Shown here: piece by piece, positions 1 through 8,089 of the stretch
How the letters are laid out: every line of letters starts with the position of its first letter
Numbering within the stretch: position 1 is the stretch's first letter
DNA from: Verrucomicrobiota bacterium
Lineage (GTDB): Bacteria; Verrucomicrobiota; Kiritimatiellia; UBA8416; JABMPJ01
NCBI GenBank assembly: GCA_018648805.1
Contig: JABGQM010000032.1
Location: 1 to 50,914 of the forward strand
Direction: 5' to 3'
DNA length: 50,914 nt
The notes under the pieces: generated by a model
What the model saw: only the letters and a program-made list of their open reading frames with translations
Told to the model about the DNA's origin: nothing
Database searches by the model: none
Translations under genes and position numbers: made by a program

Positions 1-147
1 CTTACCCGGTTACCCTTAACCGATCAACTTACACGATCCCTACCTGCCTCCGTCCTGTACGCGATTCATCAATAGAAAATCCCTCGCTAATACCTGAAGC
101 GCCTCTTTTGATTGGTTATTGGGATAGGCGTCTCGTAAGCTCTGTGA

Positions 148-783
148 ATGTTTCCGTTACTAACCATTTTTGCAGGTGCGTTTGTGGTCGGCCTGTCTGG
201 TGCGATGGCTCCCGGCCCCGTACTGACGGTGACCATCAGCGAAACACTCAAACGCGGCTTCAAGGCCGGGCCATTGATTGTGCTGGGGCACGCGATCCTT
301 GAGATCTTTCTGCTGGTACTGATCGCGGCAGGTATCGGGCCTCTGCTTCAGAACCCCGTTGCAACCACAGTCATACTCTGGGCTGGGGGCCTTGTCCTGC
401 TGTGGATGGGATCGCAGATGCTCATAAAGAACAGGCGGATGACCGAGGATGCCATGAACGCCAAAGCGGCGGGCTCTGCCTATGGTCCCGTACTCGCGGG
501 CATCGTGCTGAGCGTGTCGAATCCATACTGGATCATATGGTGGTTGACCGTCGGCATGGGGTTTGTGACCCAATCGCTGCAGTTCGGAATCATCGGCCTG
601 CTCTGCTTCTATGTCGGCCATATCCTCGCCGACCTCGCGTGGTATAGCCTTGTCTCGTTCAGCGCTGCAGCGGGACGGCGACTATGCCCGCCGTTGGTTT
701 ACCGCTCCATCTTCGTGCTGTGCGGATCCGCTTTGGTGGGTCTCGGATGCGTCTTTATCGTGAGAGCCCACGCATTGGTGTAG
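148..783 (+). CDS. LysE/RhtB-family amino-acid exporter
   Basis: Predicted inner-membrane exporter of amino acids or similar small metabolites. The 211-residue product has the usual length of the LysE/RhtB family and about six hydrophobic segments. Its N-terminal part carries the family signature around residues 15-30, where a G-A-M-A-P-G-P stretch follows the first helix and a polar T-I-S-E-T-L segment comes next. A second hydrophobic block (residues 45-90) and a W-x-x-x-V-G-M-G region (about 130) also fit. The ATG at 148 places the first membrane helix at the N terminus, but no strong ribosome binding site is visible. It is the only plus-strand gene in the first 8 kb and converges on the exporter operon that ends at 818. 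The substrate cannot be told from the sequence. Confidence 0.85.
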   Translation: MFPLLTIFAGAFVVGLSGAMAPGPVLTVTISETLKRGFKAGPLIVLGHAILEIFLLVLIAAGIGPLLQNPVATTVILWAGGLVLLWMGSQMLIKNRRMTEDAMNAKAAGSAYGPVLAGIVLSVSNPYWIIWWLTVGMGFVTQSLQFGIIGLLCFYVGHILADLAWYSLVSFSAAAGRRLCPPLVYRSIFVLCGSALVGLGCVFIVRAHALV

Positions 784-817
784 CGTACGGCCGCTTGGTG
801 ATGAGCCGTTGGCCTCG

Positions 818-1897
818 TCACTCCAGGTCTGTGTCTGCTGTCGGCTGGCTCTCGGGTTCTGGTGGCTGCGCCTTGGGTGTTTTCTTTCTTCTCTTGTTCT
901 TGGGAGGAAGGTCTATAAGGCCCAGCTGGGCCTTCTTACGATCTAGTCTAGTCGGGGCGTCGGCCCGCTTCCTCACGACATATTGTGGAACCAGAGCGAC
1001 AATCTCTCGGGGAGCTCCGGCCCCACGTGCTACCACGGCGGCAGCGTCGAAGAAATTGTTTGTACCTCGCTCGGGAACCGGATGAGTGCAGACGTTGGAG
1101 AACACACCCCATTTGTAGTTGTGAGCCACCCAGTCGGCATGGTTGTCGACGATGACGGAATCTTCAGCGTCCGTTTCATAGACCCCGCCACCCGCATACG
1201 CCGATCGGTTGCTGACCACCGTGGAGTGTCGCATACGAGACCGATAAACACCGGCGCCAATATGACTAACCGTGTTGTGAGCCACTACGCACTCGTCCAG
1301 CTCACTGAATGCGGTTCCGCCGCCGCGAAGGGCTGAGTTTCCCGAGATGACGCTACGTCGTACCGTCCCGCCGCTCACGCCGCCGCCATAGTTGTAGGCC
1401 TCATTATCAATGATGATGCAGTCAATAACTTCGGCGCCAGCCTCGCACGCCACGCCGCCACCCGACTGCGCCTTGTAGATATCCTGCAGATACGAGCGGG
1501 TACCGCCGCCGCGAATGGTGAAGCCTTCGACTGACGCATCGAACCCGAGCTTCACGCAGCGCACGGCATTACTTGAACTGGGATTGACGCCTTCAATAAT
1601 GGTCTCTTTTGCACCCGCGATACTGCGCAGGGCCACGCCATCGGGCACCACCACGCGGTTGGTCAAGCTGGAACCGGCCGCGGCACCTCCATTGGCATAC
1701 ACGCCAGGTGCGACGAGGATCTCATCGCCCGGCTCGCAGAGCTCAGCCGCCTCCTGCAGCGTCTGTGCGGCCGTCTCCAGAGAGTCAAAGGGAGGCGTAC
1801 TGTTGCCGTCCAGAGCCACATACCTTGTCGATGCGGTTGCGACAGCAAGGGATGCCAACAGAAGCATCAGCGCCGCGTATGGGGTTAGGACCCTCAT
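818..1897 (-). CDS. Secreted right-handed beta-helix repeat protein, last gene of exporter operon
   Basis: A 359-residue protein with a cleavable signal peptide (hydrophobic residues 8-22, then A-T-A-S). The start resembles other DUF1565/pectate-lyase-like proteins: a T-R-Y-V-A-L-D-G strand, an A-A-x-T-L-Q-E-A-A segment and P-G-D-E-I-L-V-A-P-G-V-Y. Residues about 100-270 are short strand-turn rungs rich in G-G-G and N-S/N-x-A turns, typical of a right-handed parallel beta-helix. The last 40 residues form a basic then acidic, proline-rich tail with no recognised anchor. Its ATG overlaps the stop of the preceding adaptor gene by four bases (ATGA), so the two should be co-translated. I see no catalytic signature. 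It could be a surface glycan-binding protein or a client of the exporter. Confidence 0.8.
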   Translation of the reverse strand: MRVLTPYAALMLLLASLAVATASTRYVALDGNSTPPFDSLETAAQTLQEAAELCEPGDEILVAPGVYANGGAAAGSSLTNRVVVPDGVALRSIAGAKETIIEGVNPSSSNAVRCVKLGFDASVEGFTIRGGGTRSYLQDIYKAQSGGGVACEAGAEVIDCIIIDNEAYNYGGGVSGGTVRRSVISGNSALRGGGTAFSELDECVVAHNTVSHIGAGVYRSRMRHSTVVSNRSAYAGGGVYETDAEDSVIVDNHADWVAHNYKWGVFSNVCTHPVPERGTNNFFDAAAVVARGAGAPREIVALVPQYVVRKRADAPTRLDRKKAQLGLIDLPPKNKRRKKTPKAQPPEPESQPTADTDLE

Positions 1898-3117
1898 TGC
1901 TTACCCCCTCTGAAGACAAGTGTGAGCTCAGTCAGGGCCGGATCAGTCAGCAGATAGTGATCGAGTGTTTCAGTCGCATCTGGCAGTTCGATGATACGGT
2001 CATCCTCCTCACCATCTCGAACGCGGATATACGGAACGCCCGCGGTGGTGGCGCTGACGTAGTCTTTGGGCACGGCGATCACAGAACCCCAGTCGCGAAT
2101 GAAGAACTGAAGCGTGCAGACCATGCCGGGCTTGAGCAGGTCAAATGCCTCTTGGTCACTGTTGTCGATCTCAACAATGACCTCAAAGAACTTCTTATGG
2201 GATCTGTACACCCCTTCCTTCGCAAGCGTTGATATGGAGAGTATGTGTCCGTCGAAGCGCTTCTCAGGGTACGAAAGCGGAGAGAATGTGACGACGCCCT
2301 GTTCCGCAATCTTGTTGACCCACTGCTCCTCCAGGTTAACGCGAATCACCTTTGAGGAAAACTGAGGCAGACGGCAGAACTCAATATTCTGGGTCAAGGC
2401 GTCGCCTTCCTGCACCTTCTTCCATTCGCCAGATAGCGCAATAACAGGATAGACGACCATCGAATTCTGCTCGGCATAGAGGCGGTACTTTGCCGCTTCT
2501 TTTTCGATATTGGCAATACGGCGCTCAAGCACTTTCCGCCGTCTATCCATATGGCCCAAGCTGCGTTTTCCTCTCATCTCGATCTGCTTGAGCTTCTTTT
2601 CAGCAGCCTGGACGGTCCGCTGGGAATTGTTGAACTTGGACTGGGCGATGGACCTGCGTTTCTCCGCTTCATGCATCATCCTGATCTTGCTTATCTCCGC
2701 GATTCGAAGCTCTTCGGTGACGCGCTCAATCATGACCTCCTGAGCAAATATCTCAGCTTCCAGATTGATTTCCCTGTCACTTCTCAACTGGTGGTGTACA
2801 GCCAGTTCCTCGGTCATCTCGTCAATATGCTGAAAGAGGTCTGCGGTATCGAATTCCGCCACAAGATCCCCCTGATTGACCTCAGCACCCTCAGGATGCA
2901 GGTAGATGAGCTGCTTCGTGTAGCGACCGGCGGGGGCGCGAAGCTCATCGTAGAACAGGGCATCCACCTCGGCGTGTGTATCCAGTGTCTCCTGGAAAGG
3001 CGCCTGCTTGACGCTGAGCAGGATTTCCTCGTGTGACGCTTTGGAGGATCTGAGCAATACCAGCACCCCGCACAGCACCCCGACGCCCAGCATTAAGATG
3101 ACCTTACTCTTACTCAT
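1894..3117 (-). CDS. HlyD-type periplasmic adaptor, second of two in the operon
   Basis: A 407-residue membrane-fusion protein with one N-terminal membrane helix (residues 5-22). Residues about 60-90 form the first half of a lipoyl-like domain (H-P-E-G-A-E-V-N-Q-G-D-L-V-A). A long charged alpha-helical hairpin follows at about 95-200, rich in E, K, R and Q, then beta-barrel and membrane-proximal domains. Such adaptors link an inner-membrane transporter to an outer-membrane TolC channel. Its start overlaps the permease stop by eight bases (ATGAGTAA), and its end overlaps the beta-helix gene. A second adaptor in a MacB-type operon is unusual. It is clearly diverged from the one at 4312-5583, so it is not a recent duplicate. 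Confidence 0.85.
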   Translation of the reverse strand: MSKSKVILMLGVGVLCGVLVLLRSSKASHEEILLSVKQAPFQETLDTHAEVDALFYDELRAPAGRYTKQLIYLHPEGAEVNQGDLVAEFDTADLFQHIDEMTEELAVHHQLRSDREINLEAEIFAQEVMIERVTEELRIAEISKIRMMHEAEKRRSIAQSKFNNSQRTVQAAEKKLKQIEMRGKRSLGHMDRRRKVLERRIANIEKEAAKYRLYAEQNSMVVYPVIALSGEWKKVQEGDALTQNIEFCRLPQFSSKVIRVNLEEQWVNKIAEQGVVTFSPLSYPEKRFDGHILSISTLAKEGVYRSHKKFFEVIVEIDNSDQEAFDLLKPGMVCTLQFFIRDWGSVIAVPKDYVSATTAGVPYIRVRDGEEDDRIIELPDATETLDHYLLTDPALTELTLVFRGGKQ

Positions 3118-4315
3118 AGCGCAACGCCTCGATCGGGTTGAGTTCGCTGGCGTTCTTGGCGGGGTAGTACCCGAAGATCACGCCGATCAGGACCGAGAAG
3201 GAAAAGGCGACAAAGATCGCCATGAGCGGAATATGCGTCTCCCAGCCAGTGGACATGGCAATAATGCGCGTTAGTGCGACACCGACAACAATCCCGATGA
3301 CGCCACCGGCCGACGTAAGCACGACGGCCTCAGCCAAAAACTGGATCCGGATATCCGTTTTGGTGGCGCCGACACCGAGTCGAATCCCAATCTCTTTGGT
3401 CCGTTCCATCACAGAGGCCAGCATGATGTTCATGATCCCAATGCCGCCGACGAGCAGGGAGATAGCCGTGATCAGCAGCATGATACTGTTAAAAATGTTC
3501 TGTGTGCGCTCCTGCTGGCGCAGCAGGGCTTCAGGGACGATCAGCTCAAAGTCCTCCAATCCGGCATGTCGGCGTTGAAAAGCCGCCTTCAAGAGGCCGG
3601 AAGAGGCATGAATCTCATCCGTCTGATTGAAATGAAAAATCGCCGTGGTTATGGGAGATTCGAACGGGGCCACCTTCTCGTACAGCAGCGGGGTATTCGC
3701 GGGTACAAGGATAGCATTCTCACTGCCCGGCCTATCCGCCAGCAGTCCTACGACCGTGTAGCTGATGGAATTCAAGCGGATTCGGCTTCCTAGCGGGCGT
3801 GAGCGGCTGAACAGGCGTGCCGCCACCTCGACGCCAAGCAGGCAAACTTTCTTGTTCAAGTCATAGTCCGAAGACATGAACAGGCGGCCCTCCTCGGGAT
3901 CCAACTCCATGACGTCAGCATACGCTTTTGAAACGCCCTTAACCGGTTCAACCGACTGGAACGATTCGGTTTGAAGAAAGAATTCCTTCTCCTTTACGGA
4001 TGCAGTCAGCCCGACCGCCGGCAGTATGGCACCGGCGTACTCAATATCAGATCGCGCTATGCCATCGGTTATATAGCGACCCTTGTTGTGAGCGCTTTCA
4101 CGAATCTGAGGGCGGTCATTGACGAAGACGTTTTGTATCCCCATCTGCTGAATACTCTTGAGCGCCGCTTCCTTGGCCCCCTCCCCGATCGCCGTCATCG
4201 CGATCACGGCGGCCACTCCGAAGATAATTCCGAGTATCGTGAGGAAGGAGCGCATCTTGTGCTCCAACAGGGTTCGTCGCGAGACCCCGAGGTATTTGAT
4301 GAAGCGCAGGATCAC
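3110..4315 (-). CDS. MacB-type ABC transporter permease
   Basis: Inner-membrane permease of the MacB/LolC/FtsX class. It has an N-terminal membrane helix with the family signature L-L-E-H-K-M-R-S-F-L-T-I-L-G-I, a periplasmic domain of about 220 residues, and three C-terminal helices, the first around L-L-V-G-G-I-G-I-M-N-I-M-L. It also has the typical cytoplasmic loop R-T-K-E-I-G-I-R-L-G-V-G-A. I place the start at the GTG at 4315, because GTGA overlaps the upstream adaptor stop by four bases and removes an 18-residue low-complexity extension; the ATG at 4369 is the alternative. The nucleotide-binding domain is a separate gene (5580-6266), so this is the split form of MacB. Such proteins act as mechanotransmitters driving TolC-dependent export rather than carrying substrate across the inner membrane. 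Confidence 0.9.
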   Translation of the reverse strand: MILRFIKYLGVSRRTLLEHKMRSFLTILGIIFGVAAVIAMTAIGEGAKEAALKSIQQMGIQNVFVNDRPQIRESAHNKGRYITDGIARSDIEYAGAILPAVGLTASVKEKEFFLQTESFQSVEPVKGVSKAYADVMELDPEEGRLFMSSDYDLNKKVCLLGVEVAARLFSRSRPLGSRIRLNSISYTVVGLLADRPGSENAILVPANTPLLYEKVAPFESPITTAIFHFNQTDEIHASSGLLKAAFQRRHAGLEDFELIVPEALLRQQERTQNIFNSIMLLITAISLLVGGIGIMNIMLASVMERTKEIGIRLGVGATKTDIRIQFLAEAVVLTSAGGVIGIVVGVALTRIIAMSTGWETHIPLMAIFVAFSFSVLIGVIFGYYPAKNASELNPIEALRYE

Positions 4316-5583
4316 GGCGCGATCTCCCAGCGAAGGTCCGCATCTGAACGGGCGGGATCGCGCAGCCACTTCTTGAAGGATTGGTCGTTAAGAATCACAG
4401 CGCCCTCGACAGGTTCCGCGAGAGCCGCCCATTCATCATTGGCATCGACCAGCTTTACGGCCACCTTCTCCGGCCCGTCGTCGCCTCGGATGTATACCCA
4501 GTCGCCGGCACTGTCGGAGTAGAGGGCCTTCAGCGGGAGGGATATGGCCTGCGCATAGTGGTCGGCCGCAATGCTAACCCGGGCGTTCATGCCGGGACGT
4601 AGACGTTCAAGGTCCTGTTCATTGATCCGTATACTCACGGTGAAGACCTTGATGAAGGCGTTGTTCTCTTTGACGTGGGCCAACCGGTCTATGCGGTACA
4701 CTTCGCCAGTGAACTCGGCATCTTTGAAGGCTTCAAGATAGACACTGGCCCTTTGCCCCAGGCGGACCCGGCGAATCTCCTCCTCTGCGACCTCAACTTG
4801 GGCGGTCATTTTGAACAGGTTGGGTATCACAATGAAGCGCTGCCCTTTGTACAGGCTGTCCCCGAGCTGCACTTTGCGGGTCGTGCCCATCACACGCGTC
4901 TTGGGGTACACCACCAATCCCTTGGAAGCGGCACGAATGGTCATGTTGTCGATACTGGCGCGGACCTCTTCGATCCGTTTCTCGTTTGCTTCGATCAGGT
5001 CATGAATCTGGCGGAGTTTGATCACCCACTTCTGTTCTTCCTGCTTCAGGCGATTCTCTGCCAGAGAGACGTTGGCAACGGCCTGATTGAGCTGGATCTG
5101 TGCCTTCTTCTGCTCCAATTCGGGAGCGTACTGCATCGACTCGTGTGTGAGGCGGGCGATCTTCTCGTTCTCCCGTCTGCTGGCCAATTCGGCCTTGCGG
5201 TCATCAATGGCGATAGCGCGTGAGATCTCAGTGTCCCGCAACTGGGCATAGAGTCCGGCCCGCAAAAGATTTTCAAGCTGATCCTCCAGCTGCAGAGAGT
5301 CGAAGGTGGCCAGGACATCGTGCACCTTCACGATCGAGCCTTCCGGAATCAGATAGGTGATCTTCTTCGCATGTTTGACATCAGGCGCTGAAATGTTCAC
5401 GGCGTCCTCGGATTCGAGATCACCACTGGCGCTGACATCGATGGTGATGTCGCGCGGTATGCTCTGCACGGTCGTAAACGTGTAGGTCGTGCTGCCGTTG
5501 CCCGACCAGTAGCGATAGGCGGCGACCGCAAGGGCTGCAAGCAGCAGGCCGGTAAGCACTTTACGCGAGGATTTCTTGATCAT
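4312..5583 (-). CDS. HlyD/MacA-type periplasmic adaptor, first of two
   Basis: A 423-residue adaptor with an N-terminal membrane helix (about residues 8-24). A lipoyl half-motif I-P-E-G-S-I-V-K-V-H-D-V-L-A lies near residue 80, followed by a long coiled-coil hairpin (about 95-225) and a second lipoyl half around M-T-I-R-A-A-S-K-G-L-V. The C-terminal beta-barrel domain contains R-L-R-P-G-M-N-A-R-V-S-I, a pattern common in MacA-like adaptors. It is expected to bridge the permease at 3110-4315 and the TolC protein at 6259-7782 across the periplasm. The ATG overlaps the ATPase stop by four bases, and the TGA overlaps the GTG start of the permease, so translation is coupled on both sides. Confidence 0.9.
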   Translation of the reverse strand: MIKKSSRKVLTGLLLAALAVAAYRYWSGNGSTTYTFTTVQSIPRDITIDVSASGDLESEDAVNISAPDVKHAKKITYLIPEGSIVKVHDVLATFDSLQLEDQLENLLRAGLYAQLRDTEISRAIAIDDRKAELASRRENEKIARLTHESMQYAPELEQKKAQIQLNQAVANVSLAENRLKQEEQKWVIKLRQIHDLIEANEKRIEEVRASIDNMTIRAASKGLVVYPKTRVMGTTRKVQLGDSLYKGQRFIVIPNLFKMTAQVEVAEEEIRRVRLGQRASVYLEAFKDAEFTGEVYRIDRLAHVKENNAFIKVFTVSIRINEQDLERLRPGMNARVSIAADHYAQAISLPLKALYSDSAGDWVYIRGDDGPEKVAVKLVDANDEWAALAEPVEGAVILNDQSFKKWLRDPARSDADLRWEIAP

Positions 5584-6266
5584 CTGTAGGCTCCGTCCTC
5601 AATTCGTCCATCTCGTATGTGAATGATGCGTTCCGTTCTCTCGGCCACTTCCTGCTCATGGGTGACCACGATGACGGTGCAGCCGTCACCATGCAGCCGG
5701 GCGAAGAGATTCATGATGTCTACACTGGTGCGGGTATCAAGCGCACCCGTGGGTTCATCAGCCAGAAGGATCGAAGGGTCGGAGACCAAGGCGCGCGCGA
5801 TGGCCACGCGTTGACGCTGTCCGCCTGACATCTCGTTGGGGCGGTGCTTGGCACGGTCAGCCAGCCCCACGATATCGAGGGCGTGCATGATCTGCGCATG
5901 GTTGTTTCCGCTATCCTCCCGATAGAACAGTGGCAGGGCCACGTTTTCGTAGGCATCGCATCGCGGCAGAAGGTTGAAGTTCTGGTAAACGAACCCAATC
6001 TCACGATTACGAATATGGGCTTCGTCATCGTCTGACAGGTCACTGACATCCTGTCCTTTGAGCCGATAGGTACCGCGCGTGGCATTGTCGAGGAAACCAA
6101 TAATATTCATCAGCGTCGACTTGCCGGAACCCGATGTGCCCATGATCGAAATGAACTCTCCGGCGGATACGTCGAGTTCGATATTCTTCAGCACAAGAAT
6201 CTCTTCATCGCCGAGGTAATAGGCCTTCTCAAGATCCCGAAGCTGAACAAGCGGTTGGTTACTCAT
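5580..6266 (-). CDS. MacB/LolD-type ABC transporter ATPase
   Basis: A cytoplasmic nucleotide-binding subunit of about 228 residues. Visible motifs are Walker A G-T-S-G-S-G-K-S-T (residues 43-51), a Q-loop in G-F-V-Y-Q-N-F-N-L-L, the ABC signature M-S-G-G-Q-R-Q-R-V-A-I-A-R-A-L, Walker B S-I-L-L-A-D-E-P-T-G-A-L-D with its D-loop, and the switch histidine in V-V-T-H-E. These are the hallmarks of the MacB/LolD/FtsE group, which powers mechanotransmission. I choose the ATG at 6266, which overlaps the TolC stop in the eight-base string ATGAGTAA; an ATG at 6284 would add six mostly arginine residues. It works with the permease encoded two genes downstream. Confidence 0.93.
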   Translation of the reverse strand: MSNQPLVQLRDLEKAYYLGDEEILVLKNIELDVSAGEFISIMGTSGSGKSTLMNIIGFLDNATRGTYRLKGQDVSDLSDDDEAHIRNREIGFVYQNFNLLPRCDAYENVALPLFYREDSGNNHAQIMHALDIVGLADRAKHRPNEMSGGQRQRVAIARALVSDPSILLADEPTGALDTRTSVDIMNLFARLHGDGCTVIVVTHEQEVAERTERIIHIRDGRIEDGAYR

Positions 6267-7782
6267 CGTCCGTCTTCTCCGCAACGAGAGGGTAGCTCTG
6301 CTCCATTGCCGCTATCTTGCGGAGTAGCTGATACTGATTCCTTATGCATCTGGCGTTCGCACTGAAGAAATGGTTCTTACTCCGAATCATATCGTACGAG
6401 CCGATGGAACCGTTCTCAAACCGCAGTTTGCCCAGCTCGTAGTCGGCAAAAGCGATATGGAATCGCTTCTTCTCCAGGATGTAGCGCTCATGCAGGTTCT
6501 TCAATGCCATGAGGTCATCGGCCGCCTTACGCTGATAGAAGCGAAACTGCTCATTGAGTTCCAGTTCACTGATCTCAATGGTGCTGCTGAAGACGTTCAA
6601 CTTCGAGCGGTCGATGAAGCGACTCTGAAAAATGGGGAGGACGAGTTTCAGGCCGACGGCATAGGATGTCGCGGTCCGTTCATCGGTGATATCATCTTCG
6701 TCTTCGGTATAGGTTCCCGTCAGATCGTGATCAGCACTGCCGAACAGGGAGAGAGACGGCCGAAGCTTGCGCCGGTAGTACTTCATATTCTCCTGGTTAC
6801 TGAGCAGGGCATGGTTGAGTGACGCTACATCAAGAGACGTCTTCATGGCCGACTCGACCATACGCGATGCGTCCCACACCCGGTCGCTCATGTCGTTCTC
6901 AGGGACCGGCTCAAACTGTATGGCATCATCCAGCGGCCGCTGCAGCAGATAGAGCAGTTGGTTGCGAGCCGTGCGCCATTGCAGTTCCATCGACGACATG
7001 GCGATCTGAGATTCCGTGAAGTCCCGGTCATAGTCGAGCAGCTGGTACTGCGCGATGATACCGGCGCCGTACTTGGTTTGGCTTTCCTTATTGAGGGTCT
7101 TGTCCGCCTCAAACTTCACAAGCGCATTCAAGTAGACCAACCAACTCTCCAGATAACTATAGTAGGCTGACTTGAACTCATAGATAAAATTGCGCCGCAC
7201 CTCGTCAGCGGCGATTGACCCGAGATCAACCCTGAAGCCTGCCAGTCGCAGATCCCGCTTTACCGGATCACTCTGCAGCAGTTCATGCTCCACGACCAGG
7301 CGTAGATGGTCCGTCTGACGCCCCGTAAAGGAGAGGTCTCGCGAGGCCGAGGCCGAGACATCGATATTGCCGGGAAGATGCTGGTTGAGTTTCAGAGCGC
7401 CCTGCAGGTCCGCCTTCGAGTACTCCTCCGGGCTGCGGTTCTCCTGCTCGATTTGCTGGTACGCCGGCTCTAGCTCAATACGAAAGTCGGGGTAGTAACT
7501 GTAGCGCACCTGATGAAGGGCCTCGATCATGTTGCTCAGTTTCAGATTGGCCGTCTTGACGTCCGTACTCTTCGCCAGTGCATCCGCCAGAGCACCGCTG
7601 TCCGTGAGAACTTCGGCATCCTTGAGACAGGACCGCACCTGTGGCATAAGAAGTGTCCGGCGCGTAGTCGCAGATACTTTGGGGCTGTTGAAGTCGAGTT
7701 CTGGCCCTTCCGAGAATGCCTGCAGGGCGAACAAGACGAAGATGGCCGCAGCGAGCAGCCATCTGTTCAATATGTGCGTCAT
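6259..7782 (-). CDS. TolC-family outer-membrane efflux protein
   Basis: First gene of the exporter operon, about 507 residues. I use the ATG at 7782: it starts a good signal peptide (N-R-W-L-L-A-A-A-I-F-V-L-F-A-L then Q-A-F-S-E-G) and follows a GAGG ribosome binding site by five bases. The body alternates long amphipathic helices with short beta stretches in two similar halves, as in OEP/TolC channel proteins, for example the helical segments around residues 215-300 and 380-470. It would form the outer-membrane exit duct of the tripartite pump encoded by the next four genes. No drug-resistance signature is visible. The beta-helix gene at the end of the operon is a better clue to the cargo. 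Confidence 0.88.
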   Translation of the reverse strand: MTHILNRWLLAAAIFVLFALQAFSEGPELDFNSPKVSATTRRTLLMPQVRSCLKDAEVLTDSGALADALAKSTDVKTANLKLSNMIEALHQVRYSYYPDFRIELEPAYQQIEQENRSPEEYSKADLQGALKLNQHLPGNIDVSASASRDLSFTGRQTDHLRLVVEHELLQSDPVKRDLRLAGFRVDLGSIAADEVRRNFIYEFKSAYYSYLESWLVYLNALVKFEADKTLNKESQTKYGAGIIAQYQLLDYDRDFTESQIAMSSMELQWRTARNQLLYLLQRPLDDAIQFEPVPENDMSDRVWDASRMVESAMKTSLDVASLNHALLSNQENMKYYRRKLRPSLSLFGSADHDLTGTYTEDEDDITDERTATSYAVGLKLVLPIFQSRFIDRSKLNVFSSTIEISELELNEQFRFYQRKAADDLMALKNLHERYILEKKRFHIAFADYELGKLRFENGSIGSYDMIRSKNHFFSANARCIRNQYQLLRKIAAMEQSYPLVAEKTDDE

Positions 7783-8089
7783 AAATACCTCATAGCGCAT
7801 AAAACGTACTAACCCAGTGCGATATTGCATTTCTTTTCAGCGAAGTGTATTCCCCACGATTCCCATCAAGATCTGTGGCATATAGCCCGGGCGGCGCACT
7901 CCATGCCACAGCCCGATGAGAGTGACACGCCGCCCACTATCCAACCAGACGTATTTTGCGGCACCAGCACCGCCTTCCTTACGACACCACCGATCACAAC
8001 AGAAAACAGGGGCCACCTGCAATATGAGATGTCCTTACAAGCGAAACAATGATTAGCTAGACCGACAAACACATATTGGAGATTTACCC
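7783..8089. other. Divergent intergenic region between exporter operon and GH116 gene
   Basis: About 307 bases separate the divergent starts of the TolC gene and the GH116 gene and must hold promoters for both directions. A GGAG box lies about ten bases before the GH116 ATG, and GAGG lies just before the TolC ATG. I found no convincing -35/-10 pair, long inverted repeat or riboswitch-like structure. Small ORFs here on both strands look spurious. Confidence 0.5.
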
